A stretch of DNA of 64,000 nt from Tritrichomonas musculus (lineage: Eukaryota; Parabasalia; Tritrichomonadida; Tritrichomonadidae): the NCBI GenBank assembly GCA_039105265.1, contig JAPFFF010000028.1, positions 930,001-994,000 on the forward strand. Direction: 5' to 3'. Position 1 is the first letter of the stretch, and each line of letters opens with the position of its first letter. Below are positions 27,957-39,140 of this stretch, piece by piece. A model generated the notes under the pieces. It had not been told where the DNA came from. It did no database searches and saw only the letters and a list, made by a program, of their open reading frames with translations. A program made the position numbers and the translations under genes.

Positions 27957-28079
27957 AATAAAATGGATGCAAATAATGAATATTGAAAGCCACCAATTTC
28001 AATATTTAAAAGACTAAAATTATTGATTGCCTAAATAAACTTTTTAACATAAATCTTATTCTTTTGTAAATTCAGTTTT

Positions 28080-28200
28080 ATTTTATACATAAAACAGCTT
28101 TACGTCATATATCTGTTTTTTTAACCATTTTATCTCATATCAACTGTGCCAATATAAGTTTATGGAACTGGATAAATGACGTAAAACTGTTTTATTTTTC
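28080..28200. mobile_element. Short hairpin element
   Basis: ATAAAACAGCTTTACGTCAT on the left and ATGACGTAAAACTGTTTTAT on the right are inverse copies with one or two differences, about 75 bp apart. The size fits a foldback MITE or a transcript-end hairpin downstream of the ankyrin array. Confidence 0.45.
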
Positions 28201-28373
28201 AGTTTTTTAAAAAGGATTTCATATATGTTTTCAAAAGAGATTCGAAGAGATCCATTTGTTGCTGATCTCCTTTTTTCATATATCTTTTGTCATTTTAAAA
28301 AAGGATTTCTTTTTTCAGTTTTTAAAAAAGGATTTCATATATGTTTTGTTATTTGAAGATGACGCTTCTTTGA

Positions 28374-28659
28374 ATCAATATAATTTCAAAAGAAAACCAA
28401 AATAAAGATGATTTTCTGGGCAGTTCTAATAAGAAAGAAGAGAAAAATGAAAATGACTGGCAAGACAATTTTAATGAAGCTGGCCAGTTTAAATTTGATT
28501 CAAACTCGATTGGCATTGGAAACATATCTGATGATAATGTCATCAACTATTCATTCGAAAAGCGTGAGAAAGATGAAGTTATAATTGATAAAAAAACTGT
28601 GGGCACTGAATCTAATTTGCTATTTGAAATCATTGAGGAGGAAGTAGAAGAAAATTAAA
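28374..28659 (+). pseudogene. C-terminal coding fragment, acidic/Asn-rich
   Basis: A frame of about 95 codons without an ATG reads KDDFLGSSNKKEEKNENDWQ, then NFNEAGQFKFDSNSIGIGN, and ends EIIEEEVEEN. Its style (Trp within Asn/Lys/Asp-rich text, ending acidic) resembles the tail of the UBL/UBA gene at 23062-24232, so it may be the 3' piece of a paralogue. A second short acidic ending (IQIEIFEEEEEDI) follows at about 28687-28764. Confidence 0.35.
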
Positions 28660-28789
28660 ACAATCAAATATTAATTTTCAATGAAAATGAAAGGATTGAA
28701 TCAATCTTCACCTATTTCTCCTATTCAAATTGAAATATTTGAGGAAGAAGAAGAGGACATTTAATAAGCATGCTAAATAAATAAAACAT

Positions 28790-29000
28790 TTTTTAATAAG
28801 CACATAAAATCAATGATTTTTTGATTTCCTTTTTGAATTGCCAAATCTAGTGCAATTTCTTCTTTTTTGGTTAATAAATCTTCCTTTTTTAACATTATTC
28901 GTCAATTTCAGATTAATTTTAATTTTCTTTTGTGTTAATAGCAGTTCAACAATTTCGATATTTTTTTCTCCACTGTAATAGACAAAGGTGTTTTGAATAT
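28790..29000 (-). pseudogene. Ankyrin-repeat fragment on the minus strand
   Basis: The minus strand reads YSGEKNIEIVELLLTQKKIK then INLKLTNN, an ankyrin repeat of the same type as those at 26171-27956. Nothing around it is intact. It is probably a dispersed piece of a DUF3447/ankyrin gene. Confidence 0.5.
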
Positions 29001-29254
29001 ATATCTTTTATAATATTTAGAGTCTACTAGAAAAATATCTACCAATAGAAAACTTCCGACCATTTTAATTCATATTTTGGACCTTTTTTAGTGGCAAAAA
29101 CACCATAATGAAAATGTCGCTACTTTGAATATCAATTGAACGAAAATAAATCTATTTCAACGATTTAAACTTTAACATTGGCCAACCTTAGCTGAGTGAA
29201 ACCCCCTCTTCGAAAATATCAAAACATATATGAAATCCTTTTTTAAAATGAGTA

Positions 29255-29789
29255 AATATTATATTTATTATAATAAAAGTAGATAATATCTAAAAAATAT
29301 TTATATTTGTTCTTTTTATAGTAAGATATAAGCATTTTAATATTTTTATAAAATTTTTAAAACGATCAACTTTTTGAAAAACAATATTTTTTTTTAACGT
29401 AATGATTTTTTTTTATATTTTGATAGATAATTTTATTTAAATCAAATATTTAAAATTTATTACATTTTAAATAATATTTAATTTTATTCAGAAAAATCAA
29501 ATGAAATAAAATTTAATCATTTCAAATTTCAATAGAGATTTTGTTAAAAATAAATATTTTTAATTATGATTATAACTTAATTTTATTGATAAACAAAATA
29601 TCTTTTTTATTAATATTTAAAAAATGCAATACAATTTCTTTTCGGGAATTCAATTAGTAAAATTAATATATATAAAATTTATCAATAAAAACCAAATCAT
29701 TTAATTTTCAAGCAAGATATTCTGAATAGAGGTAAATAGTTCGTTGATAAAAGAAGAAAAGAACATAAAGACTTGAGAGTTTATTTAGC
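29255..29789. other. AT-rich intergenic region
   Basis: Only A/T-rich spacer is seen between the repeat cluster and the stop codon of the ceramide synthase gene. Confidence 0.55.
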
Positions 29790-30674
29790 TTAATCCTTTT
29801 TAATTTGTTTTTCATCTTTTTTAACTTCATCTTCATCATTGTCAGGACCATCGGATCTATTGTCACAGATGGCATCAGCTCCTTGGGTGAAGATATTAAT
29901 AGCTGCCATAACAATTCGCTTGAACCAATAAAGATGGCAGTATAAAAGAATAAGTAAAATTCCTGCTTCTAAGCAATAGAAAGGATAATGATCTGGGTTA
30001 TGCTTGAAAACAGTAATAAAAGCGTAAACGATAACGCCAGGTAAACAAATAATTCTAAACCAAGTACAAGCAGCAGCAAAAACAAGAAGAGCTATATCTT
30101 GCATTTTCTTGAATTGCAGGTATGTACACACTTTTCCTAAATAAAGAGGAGCATCTACGACATCATGAAGTAATAAAACGCAGACTCCAATGACTTGAGT
30201 TCTGATATAAATACTGTTCAAAATCAATGTAACTGAAATAAAGTGATGAAGCATTAATATTCTTCTATCTGTTGTGTTTGTCCAAATGAAAAATACGTCT
30301 ACGATATAATAAGCGGTAAATATCATGTAATAAAACTTTTCAAACCGACTTAAGATGACTCTATCTGTAGGTTCTGCCTGCTGCACAAATTCTTTTCCAC
30401 AATTAAAAGTATAATAAAAGCAATGGTAGTAAGGTCGACTCATGAGGGCTAAAAATCCAGTAATAGTCGAAAAAGAAAAGTGGATGAAATCAAATCCTCT
30501 ATGAATGAATTTGAATCTAACGAATTCGCTTTTGAATGTAATTCTTTTTGAAATTGGAGTAAGGATACAGTATGTTAAAAAGAGCCTGACGATCCCAGAT
30601 ACGGCACAAACTCCTAAAAATAATGGAAAATCATTAAGTCCGATTGAAGTTAATTCGTTTAGATATTCAAACAT
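29790..30674 (-). CDS. Ceramide synthase (TLC/Lag1 family)
   Basis: The 294-residue multi-span protein carries a TLC domain with the Lag1 motif. LMLHHFISVTLILNS holds the two catalytic His (143-144), and LLLHDVVDAPLYLGK holds the conserved Asp pair (171, 174). The family joins a fatty acyl-CoA to a sphingoid base in the ER membrane. Six to eight hydrophobic segments are visible, and the C-terminus is a charged tail (DNDEDEVKKDEKQIKKD) typical of ER lumen/cytosol-exposed ends. The ATG at 30674 is chosen; an upstream TTG codon should not be used. There is no homeodomain as in animal CerS, which fits a protist enzyme. Confidence in the family is high; the acyl-chain preference is unknown. Confidence 0.85.
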   Translation of the reverse strand: MFEYLNELTSIGLNDFPLFLGVCAVSGIVRLFLTYCILTPISKRITFKSEFVRFKFIHRGFDFIHFSFSTITGFLALMSRPYYHCFYYTFNCGKEFVQQAEPTDRVILSRFEKFYYMIFTAYYIVDVFFIWTNTTDRRILMLHHFISVTLILNSIYIRTQVIGVCVLLLHDVVDAPLYLGKVCTYLQFKKMQDIALLVFAAACTWFRIICLPGVIVYAFITVFKHNPDHYPFYCLEAGILLILLYCHLYWFKRIVMAAINIFTQGADAICDNRSDGPDNDEDEVKKDEKQIKKD

Positions 30675-32178
30675 CAAGTAAGAAAAATTTCGTATTGAAA
30701 ATTTTAAATTTTAAATGATTAAGCTTATTACTATATTTTTAATATAAAACAAAATAAAAACACAAGAAAGAAAAAACTATTTACTATAAAAATTTTGTTA
30801 AGACTCATATAATTCATTTTCCGATTGAAAAAAATAATTTTTTAATATCTAATTTTTTTGAAGACTATTTTGTTATTATTATTTTATAATATGTTAAAAA
30901 TCTTATTTTATAAATATAAAAATAACAATTTTAAAAGTTATATTTAAATTGGATAATATAAAAATGTTCATAAATTTCTTTCAAAATTTTGAATAAGCTT
31001 GGCCCTATTATTCGGTTATTTCTATTTGCTTTTTTTTTGAAAATCAGATAATATAAAATATTTAATTTTATATATAATTAATGATAAAATATATACACAA
31101 AATTTTGAAAGTTTAGCAAAAATTGTGAGATAAATATAAAATTTTGCTTTGAATTATTTAGAGAATTATTGAAATCGTTTTTCTTCTTTTTTTGGTTTTA
31201 CAATTGATTAATTCATAATTTAATACAAAATTATATATAAAAATAACTTCAATGGCACATGATAGTAAATTACAAATAAAATTTGGGTTCAAATATTTGA
31301 AAATATTAAAAAATTGAATCCTAATGATTAATCATGAAGAATCATTTTCCTAATTCATAAATTCGTCATTATTTTTTCTTTTCAACCATTAAATTGCATT
31401 TGTATATAGATGATCTCTATTTTTTAATAAGAAAACTATTCAATAAATGCGTTTTTGGTCAAAATTAAAAAAATTTTTTTCAATTTAAAGAGAAATTTTC
31501 TTCTATATTAAAGACCAAAGGGATAACTATAGTTTATCTCTTAACTTATCTGGTGCTGGCAAACATATCAAAATATTTTTAATTTTTTTTTTACAATTTT
31601 AGCTAGGATTGAGGTTTAATATTGAATATAATATATAGATACGTTAGGGATGTAAACTTCACAAATATCCAAATAATTTCATTTGCTTTTATTTTGGTAT
31701 CAACATCACAATAAGTATTTATTTTAATATTTATCAATAATTTACTAAAAATCATGCTTATAATATGATGATAGTTGGTTAAATCATAAAAAATCATTAT
31801 TTGATTTATAATTCTTAGTCGAAGATTTTAATATTTTATTCACATCTATATATTAAATATTGATAATTAAATTATTTATTATTTTGAGTAATTAGAATTT
31901 TTTTATTAAGATAAAATTGAAATTATAATAAGATATAAGCAATTCAATTTTAAAAATAGATTTATAGCTAAAAATCTGAAAAAAATATTAGTGAAATTAT
32001 CATAAATAACATTTAATTCTGGAATAAAATAATATGTATTAATATTATTAAAAAAGACCACAAATTTTCGCAGCATCACCTCTATTAAATTTAATAAATA
32101 AATAAATAATTAAATATTTAATCTTATTTGATGGTTTTTATTTAAATAATCAATTAAATATTCAATCTTATTTAATTA
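30675..32178. other. 1.5-kb AT-rich intergenic region
   Basis: Both strands were read. There are no coherent coding traces, no repeats with paired ends and no RNA-like GC blocks. It separates the ceramide synthase gene (promoter side) from the 3' end of the large membrane protein. Its length is unusual for a trichomonad spacer without an element. Confidence 0.5.
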
Positions 32179-35100
32179 TCAAAAAGTAGAATCATCGAAT
32201 TGTTCTTCTGATAATTCATTACTTTGTTTGAACTCATTTCCTTTTTTCTTTTTTAAAATTATAATTGTGATTAATGTAATCACTATTATAACAACTACAA
32301 CGCCAACAACTATTCCAATAATTGCACCGACAGGGAATTTTTTCTTATTATTTTCGGAATTTATAGGATCAGAAAAAACAAGACTAACTTTATTGTCATA
32401 ATTTTCAATAAAGTTTTTCAATAATTCTTTATTCTTAATATTTTTGCTTGCAATAACATTGACTTTAATTTCTTTTTCACCATCAGGCTCAATTCTAATT
32501 TTTTGCTTTTCAATATCGACTGAATCATCGATAAAGATTGTCACTTCATCACTCATTGGTTGAATTGTAATTTTGTTGGTATTAGATGAAATATTTCCTT
32601 TTTGTTTAATCGTTAAATTTTTATCAAATCCAACAACAAAAAAATCTGAATCGAAATTTTCAAGCAGAACTCCACCAATTGAATTAGCCAATTCTGTTGT
32701 TGAATCTTCATTGTTAATTAATTCAGTTGTAGTTGTAAATCTTAATTTATTTTGATCTTTTAACAAATGAACTGAATTTAGTGAATTTCTATTAAATTCC
32801 ATTTTTTGACCATTCAAATTTGAAAGATCAACATCGATGCTATTTTCAAATGAAAATATGAATACAATGACTTTTGTGTCTGAATCAAAAATGTTTGTGA
32901 AATGATTATAAATTGCTAAAACAAGATTCTCATATATTGAATCATAATTACATTGCGAATTAGATTCATTACATATTATATAAACCCCCTTATAGATTTT
33001 AACAGATTCAATATTTGTGATTTTATCAAAAGGATAATTATTTGCGTATAAATCACCTGAACCAGAAGCAAAAATATTAGATGCTTTCAAATTTTCTTCA
33101 TTTGAGTTAATTACATTTAATTTTAATAATTTATTAACATTAACATATAAATCAGGACCAGGCTTATTATTGTTCATTGCTATTTTTAATTCAGATTGTT
33201 TTGGTTTCAGTAAAATTCTATTTGTATCATCAAAAACAAGTTTATCAATTTTGATTCCTTCATTTATATTTTGATAAACAATATCAACATCAGTTAAATT
33301 AAGTATTGTATTTTCATCTATAAAAACATTATGTTCATTTGTGAATGTTTTAGAAGATACTTCGGTGTTTGAGAAAATTCTAATGTTTACATTTAGGCCT
33401 GGATCATTTGTTAATTTATTGTTAGTATTTATAGTTCCATTAATATTTAATTTACATTCTTTGCATGAATTTTCGTTGTTACAAATACAATAATGCTCAT
33501 TGGTGCGATAAAATATTATATCAATTCCAACATATGACAATAAGAGATTCATGAAATATTCATATTCTTCAAAAGTTCCAATAATTGTTAATTTATTTAT
33601 TTCATTTCCATATTGATAAATATTTATACATGGCGTTTTCCTATAGGAACAATTTCTTAATTCAATATATGATTCATTTTTTGTTAAATGGAAGTGTATA
33701 TATCCATTTGTTTTATTATTAGATGATAAAATAGTATAATTGTCCAATTTGAATGTTACCCAATCTCTTTGAGTATAAAATTCCCAATACTTATTTATAG
33801 TTACGGCAGAATTGCTAAGATCAATTGTTGATATGTTTTTTATTGTTAACAAATTTTTTGAGAAATAATCAAAACGCACTCTTATTTTATTTGATACTGG
33901 TGGTAATTCTATTTCTTTTTGGTAATAAAGAATAATTATTCTAAACTCATCATAATTAACAGATTCATTAAAAACATTATCAAAATAATCACCTCTTATA
34001 TGATCACAATAAAGAGATGCCCGACCACTGTCATATGCACATTTTTTAGTATATGGTTCTAAAGAATCATCAAAAACATTGACCAAATCATCATAATCTT
34101 CTGAATACAAATGATATGAATTATTAATCACAGAAATAAACAAATTTGAATCCGTATCGCTTGAATATTTGGTAATCATAACATCTGAATTCAAAACAAA
34201 AGTAACATCGCAATATGAATATCCATTAATGCGGAAATAAACTGTATCATTTACTTCAAGATAAATATTTGCTGCATTTTTTATTGTGTATGTGAAACTA
34301 TAACGAAAATCTAATAATATTTCATTTTTATTTGTTAACTCAAATGTATTTAAATTATTTGGAAAAGATAATTTAATGTTTTCATTTGTTGAATATATAT
34401 CAACATTTGCATTTATATGAGGATTATAAAATTCAGCATTTGATGCAACAATAATCGGAACTTCTGGAAATTCAATCATTGCTTTATTTAATTCTGGTAT
34501 TGATGTAATAATTAAGTTGTCCTTAGGACATTTTTCATAGATATCAGAGTCCAAATTTCCAAAACACAAATAATCATAATAACATCGAATTTCATAGAGA
34601 TGAATATTACCTAAATATAGATCTAAGTTTCTCCAATCTTTTATTTTTTTATAATAAAATATTACATTAACTTGACTTATATTATAATCTTGATAATCAT
34701 ATATTATTGGGATATTTCGATTAAAACGATCATCAAAAGAATCTATATATATGTTTATACTGTCATTTTCATTTTCATTGAAGTCTAATTTTACTTCATA
34801 TAAATATCTTTTATCAAATTTATCCAGTATTTCATTCTTTGAAAGCAAAGTAAAATTATCTTTAACTAGAATAGAGATACTACCTGAAATGAATCTTATT
34901 TGATCATTCAAAAGAAGACCACTATGAAGAAAAGCTATAGTTGAAGGTTGATCAATATAAAGATCATCTTCTTCTTGTATAATAAAGATATTATGTTTTT
35001 GTTTCCATTTCGGTGAAATTGAGAAAACATCATTTTTGCTTACTGCTAAAACAATATTTTCCATCAAATTTTCATCGTTATCAATCATTTTATACGATTG

Positions 35101-36936
35101 AATAGGATTCGATTGAAATAAATTCTTTCCACTTTCACTTAAATAAAGATAACTCCATCTTGGTGAAAAATTGACTGGAGTTGAACCAAATATTTTATAC
35201 AAATATTGAGGGTAAGGTGAAACAATGGTCAAATTTTCATTAACATTAATAATAACATTTTTAATATCTATTAATGATATATTAGAAAAAACTTCAACTG
35301 TATGTTTAGGTCCAGCTAATTCAATTATCGGAATATAAGATGAAGTATTATCAATATCAATGTTAATTAATTCTTTAACATTAAGAATAAATTTATTCTT
35401 AGAATTTTCGTTATGTAAATAATAGTATGTTGTGTTTTCTATTTCATCAACTCCAAAAATAATTAAAGAAGAATTAATAAATAATAAAGCATCATTAGGA
35501 ATATCAATAGTAATTGTAATGCCGTTATACAAATAAAAATGTTTGACGTTAAAATTCTGAATATTGGATGAAAATTGAAGCTCTATGTTTTTATAAATAA
35601 TTGCTACATTAACATCTTGTTTATATGCATAATCGATAAATTTTTCATATGAATTACATAAATAGAAATCATTGAAAAAAGTATTTTCTATGTAATCATC
35701 TGAATATAAAATTTGATGGTAATCTTCATTATTAACTAAGCAATTGATTGTATCTTGTTTTTCAAATAAATTCATTTTTGGTAATAAATAGTCTCTAACA
35801 TAAACATCGCATTCTCCAGTTAAACTAATAGAATTTGGTATATAATTATTTACATAATTCATGTATAAATAATGATCTTTGTTATAAAGAACAATGCCAA
35901 AATCGATTTCTGTAGGGTTTTCATGATAAAATAGATTTATTTCTTCGAAATCTAATAGGAAATATGTAAGTTTAGCTGTATTTTTTAATGATACTATGCT
36001 ATCAATTTGATTTTTGTAAACATTAATTCTTCCTTTATTATAATAGACATTGCTTTCCACTTCATATGTAATATCGGCTTTTGCAGTAAGAATAAAATCA
36101 TAATTAATTTCATATATATAATAATCATCTATAAATTCATGTTTATCAGTTAAAAAAGTTTTTTCAATATCTAAAACTTTGTTACGATCTCGAAAAAATT
36201 TGCATGTTTTCAAATTTCTTAACCAAATCCATTCATAATCTTCGAGTAAATCAATATCAGGAATTTCTGATTTACATTTTTCTAAACTTGATTGACCAAC
36301 ACAAGCATAAACTTTTGGAACTGGATGCTCAGAATGAATTAAATGAACATTTTCGTCAATCCTGCATATATTTTGAACAGCAGTCAAAAGAGATGAATCA
36401 TTAAACATTATATTGCCATTTCCAACTATTCTACATTGAGTAAGGTCAAATTCATCAAAATTATCTTTTGGATAATTATGACCATAAAAATAAATATCTT
36501 TATCAATCACAATTGTGTAATTTGCATTATCAGAATGAGATCTATTTAATTCAAACGAATCAAAATAAAAACGATGAGATGGTTTTATTGTTATGTTATT
36601 CTTTATTTCACCTCCTCCGCCCATATTGCAATCGATAAAATTATCTATTAAATACGTTTCAAAAACATGAACATCGCTGTATATAAATGTTGTTTCATTT
36701 GGTTTATGCCCATGTAATCTGCATGTTTTTTTCCAAGTTACAGGAACTTCAACTATTCCGGGCTTGAAAAAATAAAGCATTTTAGTATAATCATATTCTT
36801 TCAATTGATCGCCAGTCAAATTATCAAAACGATATTCATCTTCTATTCGTAAAAATTTATCAGGTTCAAACAATTCTTTTAAGTTTTTAGGACCTCTATA
36901 CAATGAATAATCTGGAACATGAATTTTCTTCTCCAT
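32179..36936 (-). CDS. Giant type I membrane protein of unknown function
   Basis: The 1585-residue protein is Asn/Tyr/Asp-rich with many N-glycosylation sequons (NIT, NYT, NDT, NES). It has a single transmembrane helix near the C-terminus (FPVGAIIGIVVGVVVVIIVI) and a short basic-then-acidic tail, KKKKGNEFKQSNELSEEQFD. The body seems to be repeated beta-rich segments of about 150-200 residues with the theme 'N..L.I.....I.I.ND...', but I cannot name a domain. A Cys-rich patch occurs near residue 1160 (CICNNENSCKECK). Such large anchored proteins belong to surface families in trichomonads. Oddly, the N-terminus (MEKKIHVPDYSLYRG) has no signal peptide; the frame upstream is open only a few codons, so the 5' end may be truncated or misplaced. 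Confidence 0.75.
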   Translation of the reverse strand: MEKKIHVPDYSLYRGPKNLKELFEPDKFLRIEDEYRFDNLTGDQLKEYDYTKMLYFFKPGIVEVPVTWKKTCRLHGHKPNETTFIYSDVHVFETYLIDNFIDCNMGGGGEIKNNITIKPSHRFYFDSFELNRSHSDNANYTIVIDKDIYFYGHNYPKDNFDEFDLTQCRIVGNGNIMFNDSSLLTAVQNICRIDENVHLIHSEHPVPKVYACVGQSSLEKCKSEIPDIDLLEDYEWIWLRNLKTCKFFRDRNKVLDIEKTFLTDKHEFIDDYYIYEINYDFILTAKADITYEVESNVYYNKGRINVYKNQIDSIVSLKNTAKLTYFLLDFEEINLFYHENPTEIDFGIVLYNKDHYLYMNYVNNYIPNSISLTGECDVYVRDYLLPKMNLFEKQDTINCLVNNEDYHQILYSDDYIENTFFNDFYLCNSYEKFIDYAYKQDVNVAIIYKNIELQFSSNIQNFNVKHFYLYNGITITIDIPNDALLFINSSLIIFGVDEIENTTYYYLHNENSKNKFILNVKELINIDIDNTSSYIPIIELAGPKHTVEVFSNISLIDIKNVIINVNENLTIVSPYPQYLYKIFGSTPVNFSPRWSYLYLSESGKNLFQSNPIQSYKMIDNDENLMENIVLAVSKNDVFSISPKWKQKHNIFIIQEEDDLYIDQPSTIAFLHSGLLLNDQIRFISGSISILVKDNFTLLSKNEILDKFDKRYLYEVKLDFNENENDSINIYIDSFDDRFNRNIPIIYDYQDYNISQVNVIFYYKKIKDWRNLDLYLGNIHLYEIRCYYDYLCFGNLDSDIYEKCPKDNLIITSIPELNKAMIEFPEVPIIVASNAEFYNPHINANVDIYSTNENIKLSFPNNLNTFELTNKNEILLDFRYSFTYTIKNAANIYLEVNDTVYFRINGYSYCDVTFVLNSDVMITKYSSDTDSNLFISVINNSYHLYSEDYDDLVNVFDDSLEPYTKKCAYDSGRASLYCDHIRGDYFDNVFNESVNYDEFRIIILYYQKEIELPPVSNKIRVRFDYFSKNLLTIKNISTIDLSNSAVTINKYWEFYTQRDWVTFKLDNYTILSSNNKTNGYIHFHLTKNESYIELRNCSYRKTPCINIYQYGNEINKLTIIGTFEEYEYFMNLLLSYVGIDIIFYRTNEHYCICNNENSCKECKLNINGTINTNNKLTNDPGLNVNIRIFSNTEVSSKTFTNEHNVFIDENTILNLTDVDIVYQNINEGIKIDKLVFDDTNRILLKPKQSELKIAMNNNKPGPDLYVNVNKLLKLNVINSNEENLKASNIFASGSGDLYANNYPFDKITNIESVKIYKGVYIICNESNSQCNYDSIYENLVLAIYNHFTNIFDSDTKVIVFIFSFENSIDVDLSNLNGQKMEFNRNSLNSVHLLKDQNKLRFTTTTELINNEDSTTELANSIGGVLLENFDSDFFVVGFDKNLTIKQKGNISSNTNKITIQPMSDEVTIFIDDSVDIEKQKIRIEPDGEKEIKVNVIASKNIKNKELLKNFIENYDNKVSLVFSDPINSENNKKKFPVGAIIGIVVGVVVVIIVITLITIIILKKKKGNEFKQSNELSEEQFDDSTF

Positions 36937-37271
36937 ATTGATGGAAAAATCATCTTTTATTGATATTATCTAATAGTTCTCTGAAATTTTATTTAGCTCA
37001 ATTTTTCTAAGTAAGAAAAAAAAACGTATACTTTTTGAGAATAAATTAATTATTTTTTGAGAACATAAATAAGAAAATGAAAATATTTTCATTTCTTATG
37101 TTTTTCATTAAAATTTTAATGAAAATATTCATGGATCAGTTAAAATATTATTACATATAAATAAAATCAAAAAGAAAACTATAAAAAGAAATGATTATAA
37201 TCTATTTATTTACATAACTATATCATTGATTGTGAAAAATGAGATTTGATATAATAAAATAAATATTTCAT
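36937..37271. other. AT-rich spacer
   Basis: Upstream region of the large membrane protein gene, ending at the target duplication of the first hAT-like element. No motif is strong. Confidence 0.5.
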
Positions 37272-37279
37272 ATCATATG

Positions 37280-38661
37280 AGAGGTGCGGACAGGGTGAAG
37301 TGATTTAGATTCGCACCAAAATTTGCATATATTAATTATTTTTTATGAGCATTATAATGATATAATTGTTTTTTATTTTCGTCCACGGGGCCGACTTGTG
37401 GCGATATATGATTTTTTTTCTGAGGAAGAAAAATATAAACCACTGAAAAAAATATAAAAATATGTAAACTATAGAAATTATGTAATTAAGAGAAAAATCT
37501 ATTATTTAGAAGAAAAAAAGTAATAAAAACATGATAAAAATCATTTTAATACTATTTAAAAAAATGTGTCTCGTTTGTTATTATTTAATTATTAATGTAT
37601 GATATAGTTTCTACTTAAATTGGCCCAAAAAAAAATTGAGAAAAAGAAAATGGGCCAAATTTACTAAAAAAAAGTATTTTAAAAATATATTATTAATATA
37701 TAATTGTTATATATTTTATATATATCATATAATTATTATAATATAATAAAATAATAAATTACATATTAAGATATGAATTTAAATGTAACGACTCTCAATT
37801 ATTATTTACTATATTCTCAATTTTTTTCTCGAAGATTTTTTTATTCAAAATTTATGAAAAAAAAAAATTAATGAAAAAAAACTTTCTACATTTGATTTAA
37901 ATTTTAATTAAACTTCAAAATATATAAAGAAAATTATTTATTCCCTTTCTCTCAAATTACCATTTTATGAAAAGCGCTTTGAAATTATAATTGTTCAATA
38001 TTTAGAATATACAGTTATATAAAGTTTATTAATTGTTTATATTTATTTTAAATATTTTTATAGTATATATAATATTATTAAAAGTTATATAATCTATGAT
38101 ATACATATAAATATAAAAAGATATTTGCTTAATATTTTAATGAAAATTATTTATTGAAAAAAAATCGTTATTAATGTTTATGATTTTAAAATTGATTTTT
38201 GCAGCTCAGCCCCCTGAATCAAATTAAACTAAATTTAGCATATCTTTATTATATTAAATGTAAAATATTTAAATGTAATTATAATCTAAATAAATTCTTT
38301 ATTTATTTAGATATTTCAAAAAAATATATAAAAATTCATTAAAATGAACTTTTTAACAAAATATGAAATATTTATAAAATAACAAAATGCATAATTAATC
38401 ATTAATTTTTTATATATATAATAATTAATCATTATAAATTCAATCCATCCATCAGGTGGCTGGATTGGGTTATTTTCATAGGATACTTGTTTGTGTTATT
38501 ATAACTTATATAATTGATATTTTAAAACATTTAAATAATAAATATATAAAATAAGTGCACTATAATATAATATCAAAATGTTATTTAGTAAATATTAATA
38601 CATAAAAAGATATACATATTTTTATAAACGTTAAAAATGTAAAGTAGGTGTCCGCACCTCT
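37280..38661. mobile_element. hAT-like non-autonomous element, 1.38 kb
   Basis: Inverted ends AGAGGTGCGGACA (37280-37292) and TGTCCGCACCTCT (38649-38661) are perfect over 13 bp. Both flanks carry the same 8-bp duplication ATCATATG (37272-37279 and 38662-38669). Eight-base duplications are typical of hAT transposons. The interior has no open frame of note, so another element would have to supply transposase. A small GC-rich block (CGTCCACGGGGCCGACTTG) lies at about 37380-37398. An identical target duplication suggests a fairly recent insertion. Confidence 0.85.
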
Positions 38662-38723
38662 ATCATATGTTATCTTAAATGCCCAAAATAAAAAAAAAAA
38701 AATTATGCAAATATAAATAATTC

Positions 38724-39131
38724 GGGGAATCGTATTTTTCTACGCCACTTTTTGAAAACTTTTAAACTTTTTGAATACTTTTTTATACATTTTTTATTCA
38801 ATTTTTGCTAAATAATGAATAAATATTTAGTTCAAATGGCTTCCCGATTCATCCAGCAATTCAAGGAGCCTGATTCGGCTTCACGCAGCCCTATGGTGAT
38901 CACTGGTGCGTATATTCCTGAAAAATTATGTAAAAATAAAAAAAAATTATATCAAAAAAAGCAAACTGTTATAATTTTAAGAGAAAATTTTAATTTACGA
39001 TTTTTTTGGTTAATTTTCTTAACAGAGTAAGTTAAATTTCACCTTAAGATGGCGGTTTTTTACTTTCCATGAATAGCTATTCACGGATAGAAAAACCATT
39101 CAAAAAGTGGCGTAGAAAAAAACGATTGTCC
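38724..39131. mobile_element. 408-bp MITE with 9-bp target duplication (copy 1)
   Basis: The ends GGGGAATCGTATTTTTCTAC.. and the inverse (..GTAGAAAAAAACGATTGTCC) are complementary over about 35 bp including CGCCACTTTTTGAA. The flanks carry the 9-bp duplication AAATAATTC (38715-38723 and 39132-39140), which fits a Mutator-type element. The interior includes a GC-richer core (ATGGCTTCCCGATTCATCCA at about 38836) that is also present, inverted, in a second copy at 58005. There is no protein-coding gene; the 71-codon frame in it is fortuitous. Confidence 0.85.
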
Positions 39132-39140
39132 AAATAATTC

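Larger units (their letters stand above)
28200..29254. repeat. Direct and inverted copies of an AAAAGGATTTCATATATG motif
   Basis: AAAAAGGATTTCATATATGTTTT occurs near 28213 and 28325 in the same direction, a partial copy lies near 28297, and an inverted copy lies at 29224-29250 (AAAACATATATGAAATCC). The 28325 and 29224 copies face each other across about 900 bp of decayed coding sequence, so they may be the ends of an inserted segment. No target duplication is clear. Confidence 0.4.

Noticed and set aside
30675-32178. Hidden gene in the long spacer
   Set aside because: Neither strand gives coherent protein text; short frames are A/T noise.
38815-39030. A 71-codon frame inside the MITE
   Set aside because: It lies wholly within a non-autonomous element. 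The second copy at 58005 is reverse-oriented and does not preserve the frame.
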